Assembly (NCBI RefSeq): GCF_021018805.1
Contig: NW_026960609.1
Coordinates: 1,550,001-1,614,000, forward strand
DNA from: Prinia subflava
Taxonomy: Eukaryota; Chordata; Aves; Passeriformes; Cisticolidae
Direction: 5' to 3'
DNA length: 64,000 bases
Position 1 is the first letter of the stretch. The number at the start of each line of letters is the position of its first letter. This document shows, piece after piece, positions 46,559-57,901 of the stretch. A program made the position numbers and the translations under genes. The notes under the pieces were generated by a model. The model saw only the letters and a program-made list of their open reading frames with translations. It did not search any database and was not told the DNA's origin.

Positions 46559-47107
46559 ATGGGAGCGTACTGTAGTACGGCTCAAGAAAACTTGGGAAGA
46601 GTCCCTGGGACGGGCTTCTCTGAAATCCCATGGGAAAGTCCCTTGGGACAGCTGTTGCAAAGCTGGCAGGATTGCCCAGCGAGGAGGAGGAGGTCTAGGA
46701 ACAGAATGATCTACTTTTGTATGGAGGTCTGGAGAGGGAAAGAGATCAGAAAAAATGTAATCTTGCTCGTGTTTGGAACATTTGATCAATGGACTTGTCA
46801 GGCTTTGTGTTTATATGTAAGAGACAAGGAGAGGAAGGAGCCCAATGAGGATGAATATGCCCAGCTGTGGGAAAGGGCTCCTGCTAGATTTTACCCGGTG
46901 CAAGCCACGGGGAGGGAGAAGTGGGACCCTCTAAGGAACCTTCCCTCTCCAATACTGACGCCCTCGCCTGCTCCTACCCCTCCTCCTTCCCCGGGGTCTG
47001 CACCAGTCCTGGCTCTGTCCCCGGCTCCCCCGGTGGTGGCATCGGAGCCGCCATTAGAAAGCCAGGCAGAATCCCAGACTCCGCTGATGCCCCCTCCTCC
47101 ACCCTGA
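46559..47107 (+). pseudogene. ERV-E gag, matrix and proline-rich part
   Basis: I chose the internal ATG at 46559 (MGAYCST) because it gives the glycine 2 and serine myristoylation pattern of gammaretroviral matrix. The frame is open further upstream without resemblance. Matrix-like sequence (SPLGQLLQSWQDC, then WTCQALCLYVRDKERKEP) is followed by a long Pro/Ser/Ala-rich linker. The frame stops at 47107, and similar residues continue in another frame to about 47270, so a frameshift is likely. No capsid with a homology region is recognisable. Confidence 0.72.
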
Positions 47108-48764
47108 ACTCTCCCTTACCCTGAGGATTCACCTCTAGAGAGGGATTTGGCTCCTCTCCCCGGTCTTGGTCAGCGCAGCCATATTGGCGGGTCCAACCCT
47201 GCACCCATGCCCCTGATTCGGAAGACTAGGAAAAAGGGGAAAAAAGACAGGCGAGAGGGAGGGAGCAAAGGATAAGCATAATTTGACTGGTGTAGGAAAT
47301 CTGTTGCTAGTAACAGAGGCAAATTATAATTTATTAGAACAGAATTTGATAAATTCAGTGGCCCAGGAGCCAAATAGGAGAATAAGCTCACACGGGTTTG
47401 CTGAAGAGGGCGGGGATAAGGTAAACCCTGTGGTCTGCTGTGCCCAGAGAAAAGGGGGAGGGAACGGAGGTGGAGCCGTCTTTCATTGAGATATAGATAC
47501 CGGAGAATCCAATATCCCTGGGGAGGAGAAGGAAAACAATAGCTGACGTTTAGGGGAGGAGTTGGTTTGGAAATTGCTGGCAGTGTATCAGAAGACAGGA
47601 ACCGGTAAAAAAGAATTGACCACTGATAAAGTGAATCAGGCTAAGCAAGACGAAAGAGCTTTTTTTAAGACTACCCCCATATTAAACCTCTTAGACCTAA
47701 AATGGCAGTTCCAGCCGTTTGTGGATGGTAGCAATCACGCAGTGTATGGAGCATTAACCTAGGACTGGGCTGGGATTGAAGGGTCTGGTGAGGGTACGTC
47801 TCGAGGGTTTTGGATCCCGTAAGCCCAGGATGGCCGAATCATTTGCAAGTAGTGGTGGTGGTGGTTTTTGATGGTGGAGGACACCAAGGGGTTGCTTTCG
47901 AGGCTCCTTCGATGGTATGTGCCACTCGTAATGTTGGAGGCATGTCATCGCAAGGGATAGATGAGTGGCTCATGGACTTGATACTACTTAAATATGAAGC
48001 CATCCTGCTTCATCCCCCGAGTTAAAGCCGCGAACTGCCGCATCTCGGGAAACGCCAGCCCAGTGCCTATTTGTGAAAACCCAGAGGAAGGTAGCAAAGA
48101 TGGCTCCGAGATGGTGGGACTGAAAACGAGAATAAGACCGGAATTAGAAGAAGAGGAGCTGGGGGGAAAGAAAGGAACAGTTCGGGGGTAGGTCTGCAAG
48201 GATTGTAGAAGAAAAAGGAAGGAAAAATAGGCGGCAGTAGAAAAAAAAATCAAGAGAAGCGATCGAATCAGGACCATTGAATGCCTGCTAGCCAGCACAG
48301 GCGTGCGAGTTTTATGCAGTTACACAGGGATTAAATAGACTAAAAAGCAGGCAGGGAATAATTTTTCACAAATTCCCGGTACACATACGGGGTGGTTTAG
48401 ACTTTTAGGAGGAAAGAGGGCTGGTCAGTACTTGCGGAAAGGGGTTTATCCATTAAGGATTAAGAAAGCAAGTTTCAGAGGCTGCGAGGGGACCCGAGGC
48501 GGTAACAGTCATGCATGTGAAGACTCCGCGACACCCCCAAGGTTCCGGGAGAGTGGGAGGGATGAAAAAAACACTCAAGGCACTGCTATCCAGAATTGAT
48601 GATAGAAACAAAGATGTCTTGCCTACCCTAAGAATTGTTAAATATAAGGACTATGCCATAAGAATATGGGATGCCTGTAAGGCACCCTAGATGAGAAGAG
48701 TCACAAATTCAGCCTTACCTGGCAGCAATTAATAAAACTTTACAGGAATTAAGAAGGAATCATC
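47108..48764 (+). pseudogene. ERV-E gag-pol remnants with large deletions
   Basis: Only scraps are recognisable. Near 47660-47790 a reverse transcriptase connection/RNase H entry reads WQFQPFVDGSNHAVYGALT. Other stretches show short open frames without resemblance. Protease, the YXDD box and the integrase core are not seen. Much of pol has therefore been lost or is too decayed to read. Confidence 0.5.
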
Positions 48765-49160
48765 ATGAAAAGCACCCCCATGGGGTTCGCTATTCACGAA
48801 ATACAACCCGGAGACAAAGAGTTGGTAAAGACATGGAAAGAGGTATCTTTAACCCCTCATCAGGAGGGTCCTTTTCTGGTTCCCCTTACAACAGATACAG
48901 CTGTGAGGACATCCGAAAAGGGGTGGACTCACGCCTCTAGAGTTAAGAAGGTAGAACTACCGGAAGAAGGATCAGAGTGGAAAGTCACCTCCTCCCCCAG
49001 GGAACCTGAAGATCGAACCTCACCAAGGAGACAGATGGCGGAGGGAGCTTCGATTCACTACCCGGAACTGGGGTGCCCCTGCAATCCCTATATCCATTTT
49101 AAGTGTGACTATTGCCTAGAGATCTGGGTGGTTCATTATAAATGGGGGTGGACGCCGTAG
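48765..49160 (+). pseudogene. ERV-E integrase C-terminal part
   Basis: The frame resembles the C-terminal domain of gamma-type integrase: IQPGDKELVKTWKEVSL, EGPFLVPLTTDTAV, and GWTHASRVKKVELPEE. The same layout is seen in ERV-A at 28900-29100. An added tail reaches a stop at 49160. About 220 bases further on, ERV-C interrupts the element. Confidence 0.72.
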
Positions 49161-49381
49161 GGGCTATGTCAGAAATGTTCTGAAGAAGAAAAAATCCTGA
49201 CTATGCGATTCTTAGAAAGAGTCTCTCATCTGGTGTTGCTAGAGTCAGATTCCCCTGGGTGATATTCATTGTATCAAAGTGGGTTAAGGGGAAAGCTGAA
49301 CTTGAAGGCCCAGGTTCTGGCCACTGAGTGCTGGCGGACGAAAAAGGTACCTTGTATAGTGGAGCCGGTAAAACTATCCCG
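49161..49381 (+). other. ERV-E pol-env junction, left of ERV-C
   Basis: Short non-coding or decayed stretch. Its last bases, GTGGGG at 49382-49387, are the left copy of the ERV-C target duplication. Confidence 0.6.
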
Positions 49382-49387
49382 GTGGGG

Positions 49388-49714
49388 TGAAATAAACCTT
49401 CCATTAACACCTCTGGGGTTCCAATGCTAGCTCAGGCCTTAGAAGGCTTAGGAGGAATATTTCATGGACAGGATAAAGGACTCCAAAAGAGGCTCTGACC
49501 CCCAGCTGCAGTTCAAGACGTTTATTCCAGGTGGTGTCCAGAGGGAAAGAGGATGTGTACAGAGGAAGAGGGTCTTTTCTTTGCTCCTGCCAGGGAGGAG
49601 CAGTTTGGGACACAGCCAATAGGGTCAGAAAGGGGAGGAAGGGTTAAACGACATGGTTACAAGCTCTAGGGGTCCCTGAGGGGGGAAAAACCATTCCCAC
49701 AGGGGAATGTAACA
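49388..49714 (-). mobile_element. ERV-C 3' LTR (327 bp)
   Basis: A polyadenylation signal (AATAAA on the minus strand) lies at 49521-49526. It is preceded on the minus strand by a polypurine tract, a run of A followed by GGGGAGA, at 49715-49730. Confidence 0.9.
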
Positions 49715-49730
49715 TCTCCCCTTTTTTTTT

Positions 49731-50732
49731 GTTTAAAAGGGTAACAAGAAAAACCATCAAGTTCATTTTGACACGGAGTGTGGGTTTTCCCACCACTTAT
49801 GATTGGTAGGGAAATCAGACCGCTTTAGGTTTGCCAACTCTATGTGGTTGACTTCTGAGGTAGAAGGTATGAGGCTGTTAATAGCCTTGAAAATCAAACA
49901 GCGTAGGATCCCGAATGCTATTGTTACAAGGAAAAGAACAACAAGAAGTAACAGAATTGTTTTAACTATAGAAGTCCACCATCCTGTGAATCCCCAGCCC
50001 TTGAACAGTTCTTTGACCCAATCCTCAGATTCTTGCTTCACTTGTCCCATCATGTTGTTTATGCTTCAGAGGGCAGCATGGATGTTTGGAGCTTTTGAGG
50101 ACAGATTCATGCAAGAGTCCTTCAAATTCCTGGCATTCATGTCCATGCAGTAACAAAAGGAAATCTATCGTGGTGCGGTTTTGGAGAGTGGCCTGTCTGG
50201 TAATTTCCTAGTCTTCTAGGAGAGAGCTGATGGCGATGGATCTTAAGTTTGCCTGTTTGACCACCCAGCACTCCAGATGGCCCAATTCACCTAGAGCTTT
50301 GGCTGCTGCTACTCATGGAAGGAACAGGGACACAGCAACCCTTTTTGACTTTGCCCAATGAAAAATTTCTGAATTACAATTTGGGTCCAGATTGTCAGAA
50401 CTCCTCTTTTGAATTCTGTTTGCTGATTTGTTTTTGTGAGTCCATTCACCAATTAAAGTTTGGTCGGGTGTCAATATGGACAATCGCCCTATGGTACATG
50501 GCCCTCCTAAAAGCCGGGATGGAATTCCTGCCCATGCCCGATCTCCACAAACCAAGAACAATCCCTTAGGGAGGCTTCTGGGACTAGAGTGGGATGGGTT
50601 GTCTGCTGCAATATGGCTTATATTATGACACCACCTTTTTGCAGTAAACTCTCCACGATATTGTCTTATGAAGTGGTACTCATCAGTGCTAAAAGGTTTT
50701 GGGAGGACAGAAAAATGTATGCAGTATGTCGC
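49731..50732 (-). pseudogene. ERV-C env, end of surface part and transmembrane subunit
   Basis: The second half of the envelope gene on the minus strand. Visible parts are a small basic RIQKRS motif near 50410 (possible cleavage region), a core with LQNRTTIDFLLLLHGHEC near 50180, and the anchor region EDWVKELFKGWGFTGWW followed by a membrane span (IVKTILLLLVVLFLVTIAFG). Several stops interrupt it. The homologous part of ERV-D at 53850-54300 is more readable. A solo LTR separates it from the N-terminal half. Confidence 0.75.
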
Positions 50733-52095
50733 TGTCTTGGTTTGAGGGGAAGTGAGTTTTTCAGGAGGCTGTGGTCAAACCAATCAGTGGTCAGGTTTGA
50801 ATGTTGGCACCTTTAGTGGCCACTGAGGGGTTGGACACGCCTCCGAGGACACAAGGGGTTAAAAAGCAAGGCCTCCCAGAGGGACTTCCTCTTTCTGGCT
50901 CCGATTTCAGGAGAGGAACATCTTTTCCCTCCTCCCCTACCCAGGCTGGGTGGGGGAGGGGGGCCAGGTGGTCAGGCTGAGATAGGCCTGGGACCCAGGG
51001 GGGGAAAGAGAGAGAACAGGACTGGAGCTGGGCCAGCCCCATCCAGGATGGAGGGGTGGAGAACTTTGGAGATGCCTTCCTTCACCCTGTCGTCCCCCCC
51101 GTCCCCCGTCCCCCCCTCTCCCCCAAGGAAAGAGACTGCTGCTTCAGAATTTCGAACATTGGCACCAGCCAGCAGCGAAGAAAGAGTGGGGGGAGGGGAG
51201 AGGAGAAGTACCCGGCTGTGTAAAGAGGTGCCGAGTCCGGGACCCTGCCAGGAGCCAAGAACTGTTAACCCTTTCTTAGCAGAAGGAAACTTTTTCCCAG
51301 ACATTGATTCTCATGGCTAGTGGTTTCAGAAGAGAAAGAGAAACAGCCTGGGACCGAGATGATAAAGGAAGATGAAAAGAACCCCAGATGGGCAGAGATT
51401 GAAGAGGAGTGGCTTTTGAGCTGGACCTTTCTTGCATAATGTTAGCCATAGACTGAACTTGAGTCTCTTTTGAACATAAACTGCATTTGGGTGGATACAG
51501 CTGCCTCTGCTTTTGCTACAGTGACTGGCACTTTAAGAGTAGAGTGAACAGAGAAGAGAGGGGGAGGGTGTGGTGGCGTCCTCTGCCCTCAGGGGAGACC
51601 TGCTCTTGGAACCCTCGGCCCCAGGGGAAAGATGGGGAGAGCTCAGCATGCAAGCATCCTTAAAAGAGCCCTATATGCAGCTTTAGCCCATGGACAGTGG
51701 TGAGAGCACTGGACATTGAAAAGAGAGTGTCACCCTGGCAGACTTCTCTGGGCGGTGCCACGGGTGACATGGAAACACATAAAGGGTGGACTTGTGTTTT
51801 CTGAGGAGCAGTCTGTGGTGCGAGAGAGACTCCTCTCTCCCTTGCTGAATTGAAGATTGGTTTTTTTGAGTGGTGATTGTTTGATTTAAAACCCAAGGTT
51901 TTGGTCTATGGAGGGTAACGTGTAGGGGGTGGAAATTGGGGGAGGAGAAGAAAGGTTCTGAGAAGTTTTCATTTCTGTTTTTGTGTGTGTTTAGAGTTTC
52001 CCTTTCTATTTCTGTTCTTATGTAATGTAATAAAGTTTTGTTCTCTGTTTCCAAGTTTTAGGCCTGCTCTGCTCTGTTCTTGACCACATCTCACA
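50733..52095 (+). mobile_element. Solo LTR (about 1.36 kb) inside ERV-C env
   Basis: It starts TGTCTTGGTTTGAGG and ends CATCTCACA, with an AATAAAG polyadenylation signal near 52028. The flanks GTCGC and GTAAC agree at three of five bases, so the duplication is imperfect or the ends are off by a little. The style of the start is like other bird ERVL LTRs. It is opposite to ERV-C. Confidence 0.75.
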
Positions 52096-52640
52096 GTAAC
52101 TCATTAGGAAAAACATACACTCATGGGTGCATTAACATCTGGCCAGTGCTAACCCATGACAGTCGCAGGGGAAGAACCCAATAGTTCTAACTCTTGGGGT
52201 TCCTGAGCTATCTTGGGCAAACTCTGCACCCATTCCCCTAAGGGGTTCATGACCACCACAGCTTGCTTTTGGTGATCTTTGTGCGTTCGGGGGGTATGTG
52301 ACTCTGGAATTTCGTTGGACCAAAATTTGTTCAAACCTGCTGGAAATTCTCCAGCCTGCAAAGGAATTCCTACCAGACAGGTGGACATAGGATTATTTGT
52401 TGCTGCAGTGGATAAACATATGTTTTCCTGCTGAAGTGTCTGTGCCAGGGTCACCCAGACATTTTGACGCGGCTGAGGGATGATCCATGCAGCTGCCAGA
52501 ATGTAAAGCATTAGCAGGATGACAACTTGGATGGGGTTCATGACAGGGTTGAGTGGGAGGTAGGTTTTCTCTAAAAAGGAAAAACAAACATTTTTAAAAC
52601 ATGTTAAAAGGTTCCTGTTTCTGCCAGAAGGAATCCACAC
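52096..52640 (-). pseudogene. ERV-C env, N-terminal surface part
   Basis: The frame carries a signal-peptide-like hydrophobic segment (IQVVILLMLYILAAAW) and then a Cys-containing surface domain (NICLSTAATNNPMSTCLVG) up to PQELELLG. A related stretch occurs in ERV-D (PQELDLLG), which shows that both belong to one Env clade. It ends where the solo LTR begins. Confidence 0.72.
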
Positions 52641-52682
52641 CTAGGAAGATTCTTTTTCTTCCATCCGGCGGCGTCTTCTCTT

Positions 52683-53216
52683 CTAAGCATTGGCTACTTG
52701 CTTCTCATCCCCTTCTGCTGGAGCTGGATTTTTGGGAACAACAGGTTTCACCCATTTCTGGGGAATCCACCAAGGGCCTGAGGGAGTAGCCACACATGCA
52801 TAGCCATGACCCCAGGTCACAAGCTCATAGGGACCTTTGGTTTCCCAAGTTTCAGGATCCCTAATCAAGACCGGTAGATGCTGAGACAATTTGAACTGAT
52901 TACCATTGTTAAAATGACGTACCACTGGTGGACTCATGTTTTCAAAGGAACAATTCAGAAAATTGATGGTAAACAGGGCTTTGCAGAGCTTCTGCTGTGG
53001 AGACATCCACACAGTTGAACTGCTCTGTCTAGCCAAAACCAGTTTGAGCATCTGGTGTGCACGCTCAATCACAGCTTGACCTTTTGGCGAATGGGGGATG
53101 CCAGCTTTACGTTCCACTCCCCACTGCTGGAAAAATTCTAGGAAATCCTTGGACACATACGCTGGGCCGTTATCAGTTTTGATTGTTTTTGGAATCCCCA
53201 ACACTGCAAAAGATTG
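52683..53216 (-). pseudogene. ERV-C integrase, core and C-terminal part
   Basis: Integrase core with the second catalytic aspartate in IKTDNGPAYVS and the glutamate in SPKGQAVIERAHQ, then the C-terminal domain (LVTWGHGYACVATPSGPWWI). The first part of the core, with the first aspartate in SIDTYSGAVYAS, lies at about 54910-55020 on the other side of ERV-D. This frame is still open over 178 residues. Confidence 0.85.
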
Positions 53217-53222
53217 CACCAG

Positions 53223-53761
53223 TTTTGTTTTCTCCCGGATGCTTCAGTCCTTCCTGGCTGCCTTAGGTGTTCCTGGATAGGGCGTACTGTTAAGTACCTC
53301 CTGTCCAAGTACCTCAGGTGAAGCTCCCAGGCTCAGCCAATACTTAGCAAGCTTAGCTATCAGTGATTTCAGCTCTGCAGTGACAGCTCTATAGTGATTT
53401 CAGCTTTAGTGATATTCAGCTCATGAGCTTGCTAAGTGCCTTGGCAGACGCAGGGAGAGAGAGGAGAAGAGTTGTATGAAGTTCTACAGATGAACCTTTA
53501 TTGGCATCCTCTGTGAAGGGTTTCAGGGACAGCTCTTCTACTGAGCTGGGCAAAAGTGGGGTTTATATAGGGTACCGAGGTTTTGAGAAATGGTCCAATG
53601 GTATGAGTTGGGGTAGAAAGTGACCTATTGTCTTACAGGGAGATAAGAGAGGGTCCGAGAGCAGGAGAGGGGTTATTTGGCCTAGTCACCATGACTAGGC
53701 ATTTCTTTGCCTTTAGGCGACTGACCGCCAGAGAGGCCTGTCAGGCCTCATGGCTGCAACA
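53223..53761 (-). mobile_element. ERV-D 3' LTR (539 bp)
   Basis: It starts TGTTGCAGCCATGAGG on the minus strand. Its first 181 bases match 54723-54903 with about seven differences. Confidence 0.8.
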
Positions 53762-54722
53762 ATTCCACTTTCTGTATTTAATTAAAAGGTGTTCCCAATA
53801 GGTCTTTTAAAGCAATGGACAAAGCATGAGAACATAGCTAATACAATGACAATTATAATGAGAATCCACAGAATTCCTTTAACAAAAGATGCAACCCATC
53901 CTGTAATCCCCATTGACCAAAAAGGTCATTGACCCAGTCTGGGTTCTTTTTTATTTTTAAGTCCTTCACAAGTTCTCTCAGTTTGTGGATGTTTGCTTGA
54001 ATGGATTCTGAGCGTGAAGAGAGATTGAAGCAGCACATCCCTTCGAAGTCTTGGCATCCGTGTCCGTGGCCGAGCAGCAGGAAATCAATCGCTGCATGGT
54101 TCTGGAGAGATGCATGTCTTGTGGTTTCCTCATCTTTTAAAAGATCGCTCAGGGCACCAGATGTAGCGTTGGCTTGCTTACTAAGCCAGCAGCCTAGGTG
54201 ATTTTTTTCACCAAGGGCCTTAGCTGCAGCTACCCATGGTAGGAATAGGGAGACAGCAATTCTTTTTGGTTTATTGCAATTGTATAATTTGGGATTGCAA
54301 TTGTCGTCAAATTCCGTATAGGATCTTTTGTGGCGATTTGCTTAACTTTCTTTTTTCCAATTATATAACAAGGCAATGTTTGGAGTGAGGGTAGAAAGTC
54401 TCCCAAGGCTACAGGGACCGCCCTGAAGGTGTGAGGGGATCCCAGCCCATACTCAGTCACCACAGATGAGAAACATTCCTTTGGGTAATACTTTGGGATG
54501 GAGAGAGGATACAGATATCATGTGAGTGGTGTAATTGCACCAATCCGGATAGTTATAAGCTTTGTTAATGGGTGATATGTCTTTTCTGTATGTGTTTTTT
54601 ACCTGGTCAATTTCTGTCCCATTATTCTTTGGATGTCTAAAGTAAAATTTGATGCAGTATGCTGCTTTGGTGGACCCCAGCAAGTCCAATTCTTGAGGTT
54701 CCTCTAGGGCATTAGGCAACAT
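53762..54722 (-). pseudogene. ERV-D env fragment
   Basis: The end of the surface part (PQELDLLGS, then DWCNYTTHMISV) and the transmembrane subunit are readable. The latter has an ectodomain with LQNHAAIDFLLLGHGHGCQDF and a CCFNL motif, followed by DWVNDLFGQWGL before the membrane. Class II/alpha-like Env, with stops. No complete protein is encoded. Confidence 0.75.
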
Positions 54723-54909
54723 TTTTGAGAAATGGTCCAATGGTATGAGTCGGGGTAGAAAGTGACCTATTGTCTTACAGGGAGATAAGAGAGGATCCAA
54801 GAGCAGGAGAGGGGTTATTTGGCCTAGTCATCATGACTAGACATTTCTTTGCCTTTAGGCGACTGACCACCAGAGAGGCCTGTCAGGCCTCATGGCTGCA
54901 AAACACCAT

Positions 54910-55556
54910 GTGCTGCTTGGCATGTACAGACTTTTCTCCTGTGTGGGCAGAGGCATACACTGCACCTGAGTATGTGTCAATGCTCATATAAACATATTTA
55001 GGCGACCAAAACTAGGAATGTGTGTGATGTCTGTCTGCCACACTTCACAGCTGCCCAGGCCTCTGGAGTTAACCCCCATGCCCATCGATGGCATGGCCTG
55101 GAGCTGTCAGCTGGGACGGGTATCCACGAGGGCTCGAGCCTGACTCCCAGTTAGCTGGAATTGTTGATCAGAGCTGGCACATTTTGATGGTAGTGTTGGT
55201 GACTCAGTTTTGCCTGTTGGAAGACATCAGGGAGATGTGCCTTTTCAACTGGTGCTGCAAGGGAGTCTGCCTGGCGATTCCCCTCTGCGATCTCACCTGG
55301 CAAATCAGTGTGTGACCTCACATGCATCACGTAAAACAGATGCTCTCAATGAGAAACTAAATAAATTAGCTTTGAAAGCAATCTGAAGAGATGTTAATTC
55401 TCTATTTCTTTGAGCACAGCCTGCTCTGCTCTGGACACTACTCCTGCCACATAGGCAGAGTCGGTTACCAAATTGATTGGTTCTGAGAACTTCTCAAAAG
55501 CTCTTACCACTGCGGCCAGTTCAGCCACTTGGGGGGATCCCTCCACAAACTAAACA
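54910..55556 (-). pseudogene. ERV-C RNase H end and integrase start
   Basis: The first integrase core aspartate is seen in SIDTYSGAVYAS near 54960-55000. Between there and 55556 the zinc domain and the end of RNase H are expected, but the frame is broken and only scraps are readable. Confidence 0.55.
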
Positions 55557-56990
55557 TCAACTTCCCAATGCTGAATCCGTGGGTTCCTCCAAGTCATCAC
55601 TGACTCGTTGGAAGCCCCAGATGCGTCCGTGAAAACTGTGAGAGCTTTGAGTGGTCTCCGACTCCTCATGAGGAATGAGGTGGAATTCCTCATTGAACAA
55701 CTTGTGGGATGGGGCATGGACCGATATTTGTCCCCTGTAGCTGTCCAGAGATAATTGGAGACTGGCATTGCTCTGGAGCAAATGCTCAAACATCTCTTTG
55801 GTCAATCTCTCAGGAGAGTTCTTTCCCTCCTCAGAAAGTCTGACCAGGAGGTGAATACATGCAAAGTCACAACCTGGCAATTCACACAATCTTACCCTGG
55901 CCTTCTGAATCAGCTGAGCCATCAACTCCTGTGGCTCTGTGATGGTCTTGGATCTTTGGTGAGAGAGGAAGACCCACTCTATGATCAAAAGTGAATCTCT
56001 CTGCTCCTCGATCCACTGAAAAATCAAACCATGCTGATGTGGCAGCTTTCCTAGAACAATGAAATGGAAAGGCACTTTTGGCTCACATCGATGAGCCTGC
56101 CTCTCTGAAGAGGCTTTTTGTACCTTTTCGATTGCAGTCTTTGCCTCTGGGGTCAGCTCCCTGGGAGACATCAGCTCCTTCTCCCCCTTCAATAAATTGA
56201 AGAGGGGTTCTAGATCTTGATTTGTGAGGCCTAGCCAGGGTCTTACCCAATTCAAAGACCCACACAGGGAGTGGGGATCTGCTAGAGTTTTTGCATTGCA
56301 ACCAATTTCTAAGTTCTGCGGAACAATGGTCCTTGCAGTGATTTGCAAACCCAGGTACTTCCAAGGTGGCATCCTTTGAACTTTGTCTTCCTGTAATTGA
56401 AATCCAGCAGAGGTTAAAACTTTAACCACTATGTCAAGCGTGTGTTGGAGTATAGAGTCATTGGGGGTACACACTAGCACATCATCCATGTAGTGAAGGA
56501 TGATGCCTTCTTTTCTCTTGGTGCGTACCGGAGACAGCATTGAGGCTACATATTGTTGGCATATGTAAGGACTCGATTTCAGACCCTGGAGAAGGACCCT
56601 CCAGTGATAACGCTTCATTGGGGCTTGTCTATTAACAGTGGGAACCAAGAATGCAAACCTTGGGGCATCTTCAGGGTGCAATGGAATTTGGAAGAAACAG
56701 TCCTTGATGTCTAGGACAGCCAATTGCCAATCTCGAGGGAGCATTGTTGGAGTGGGCATCCCTGGTTGGAGAGGTCCCATGTCTTCTACTATTTTACTGA
56801 TTTCTCGTAGATCATGGAGCAACCTCCACTTGTCCTTCTCAGGTTTCTTTATTATAAAGACTGGGGAAATTCCAGGGGCTTGTTGTCTCTACCATGTCTC
56901 CCTGAGCCAATTGCTCTTCCACGAGCTCCTCAAGCACCTTGAGCTTTTCTTTACTCAAAGACCACTATGCTACCCATCTTGGAGTGTTTT
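55557..56990 (-). pseudogene. ERV-C reverse transcriptase and start of RNase H
   Basis: A long open frame of 421 residues covers most of the polymerase: LLHDLREISK-type fingers, the first aspartate in VLDIKDCFFQIPL, the YMDD box at 56481-56492, and the connection KYLGLQITARTI and LNWVRPWLG. RNase H begins in a shifted frame with LTVFTDASGASNESV near 55620. The 5' part (about 56822-56990) is interrupted by a stop. Close kin of the ERV-B polymerase. Confidence 0.86.
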
Positions 56991-57029
56991 CCAACCACTT
57001 TAACTTTTGGGTAGGGTGCTCCACAGTGG

Positions 57030-57701
57030 CTATTTGCAAAATTCCTGGAGTGTCTTAGGAATGACCAATTGGACACCCCACTGGGACATGGTGTCTCTCT
57101 CCCCCAGGGCGGCCTTATAGTCTGCTACGAAAGGATGGACATTTGCCACTTTTCCGTCAGGTCCCTCAATTTGCACGATGTTTTTTGAAATCCTTGCCAA
57201 TGTGATTCCTCCTATGCCCTGAAGTTTGCCAGCCACAGGTTGTAATTCCCAGTTTGATGGCCACATGCTTTGCGGTAATACGGTTAAGTTCGTGCCTGTG
57301 TCTTAAACTCCTGCCACTAGGAGGCGCTCTGACCCACAAGCTATTTTGCATGCCATAGAGGGTTTATCCTCTCCCACCACTTCTGCCCAGTAGACCTCTG
57401 GTGATTTTCCATCTGCTGTGATCTCTGCTGGAACTGGAATGGCTTGGGCAAGAATTTGCCCCTCTACCAGGTAAAAGGATGGGTGCATGCAGCATGCCAA
57501 CAACATGAGGCCTATTATCTTTCCCTTAATGGTCATGGGAGCTATCTCAGTTTCCAAGGGTGTGTGTGCTGTGTCCCCAATAACAAAATACTCACTGTCC
57601 AATCCCATGTGATAAACCGTCAGGTCCTGTGAGATGTTTGACATGTCCACTGTTATGACCATCCACTCATTAGATCTGAAATGAAAACCTTTGGTAGTCA
57701 C
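57030..57701 (-). pseudogene. ERV-C dUTPase-like and protease region
   Basis: The front part (57303-57701) occupies the place of the betaretroviral dUTPase but keeps only weak resemblance (LVEGQILAQAIPVP). The protease follows with DTGTNLTVLPQ and the end motif ALGERDTMSQWG. A TAA codon lies directly before the catalytic aspartate (57303-57305), so no active enzyme can be made without readthrough. Confidence 0.72.
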
Positions 57702-57901
57702 AAGCCTGAATCAGCCTGGTGGCTGCCAAACCTTGTTAGTTGAACATTTAAGATTTACATTTTTCTGCACCCCCACACCATGTCACCCACCCTCCCCCCT
57801 GTTTTTTAAGAGAGAGGCTTTTGCCAATGTGAGTCCTGCTATATTTATATCTTTGCGCGTGTTAGTATCACCAGCGGGTACGCGCTGTAAATTCAGGTTT
57901 T

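Larger units (their letters stand above)
53223..54903 (-). mobile_element. ERV-D, LTR-env-LTR element inside ERV-C integrase
   Basis: A minus-strand element made of a 181-bp LTR fragment (54723-54903), an env fragment (53762-54722) and a full 539-bp LTR (53223-53761). The flanks CACCAG (53217-53222) and CACCAT (54904-54909) differ by one base, and the integrase frame continues from one flank to the other. Gag, pol, most of the 5' LTR and the front of env are missing, so a large internal deletion happened after insertion. Confidence 0.8.

Noticed and set aside
50733..52095. ERV-C env and ERV-D env taken as two halves of one gene
   Set aside because: The two transmembrane segments (49763-50300 and 53850-54300) are homologous duplicates in different elements, each with its own LTR context.
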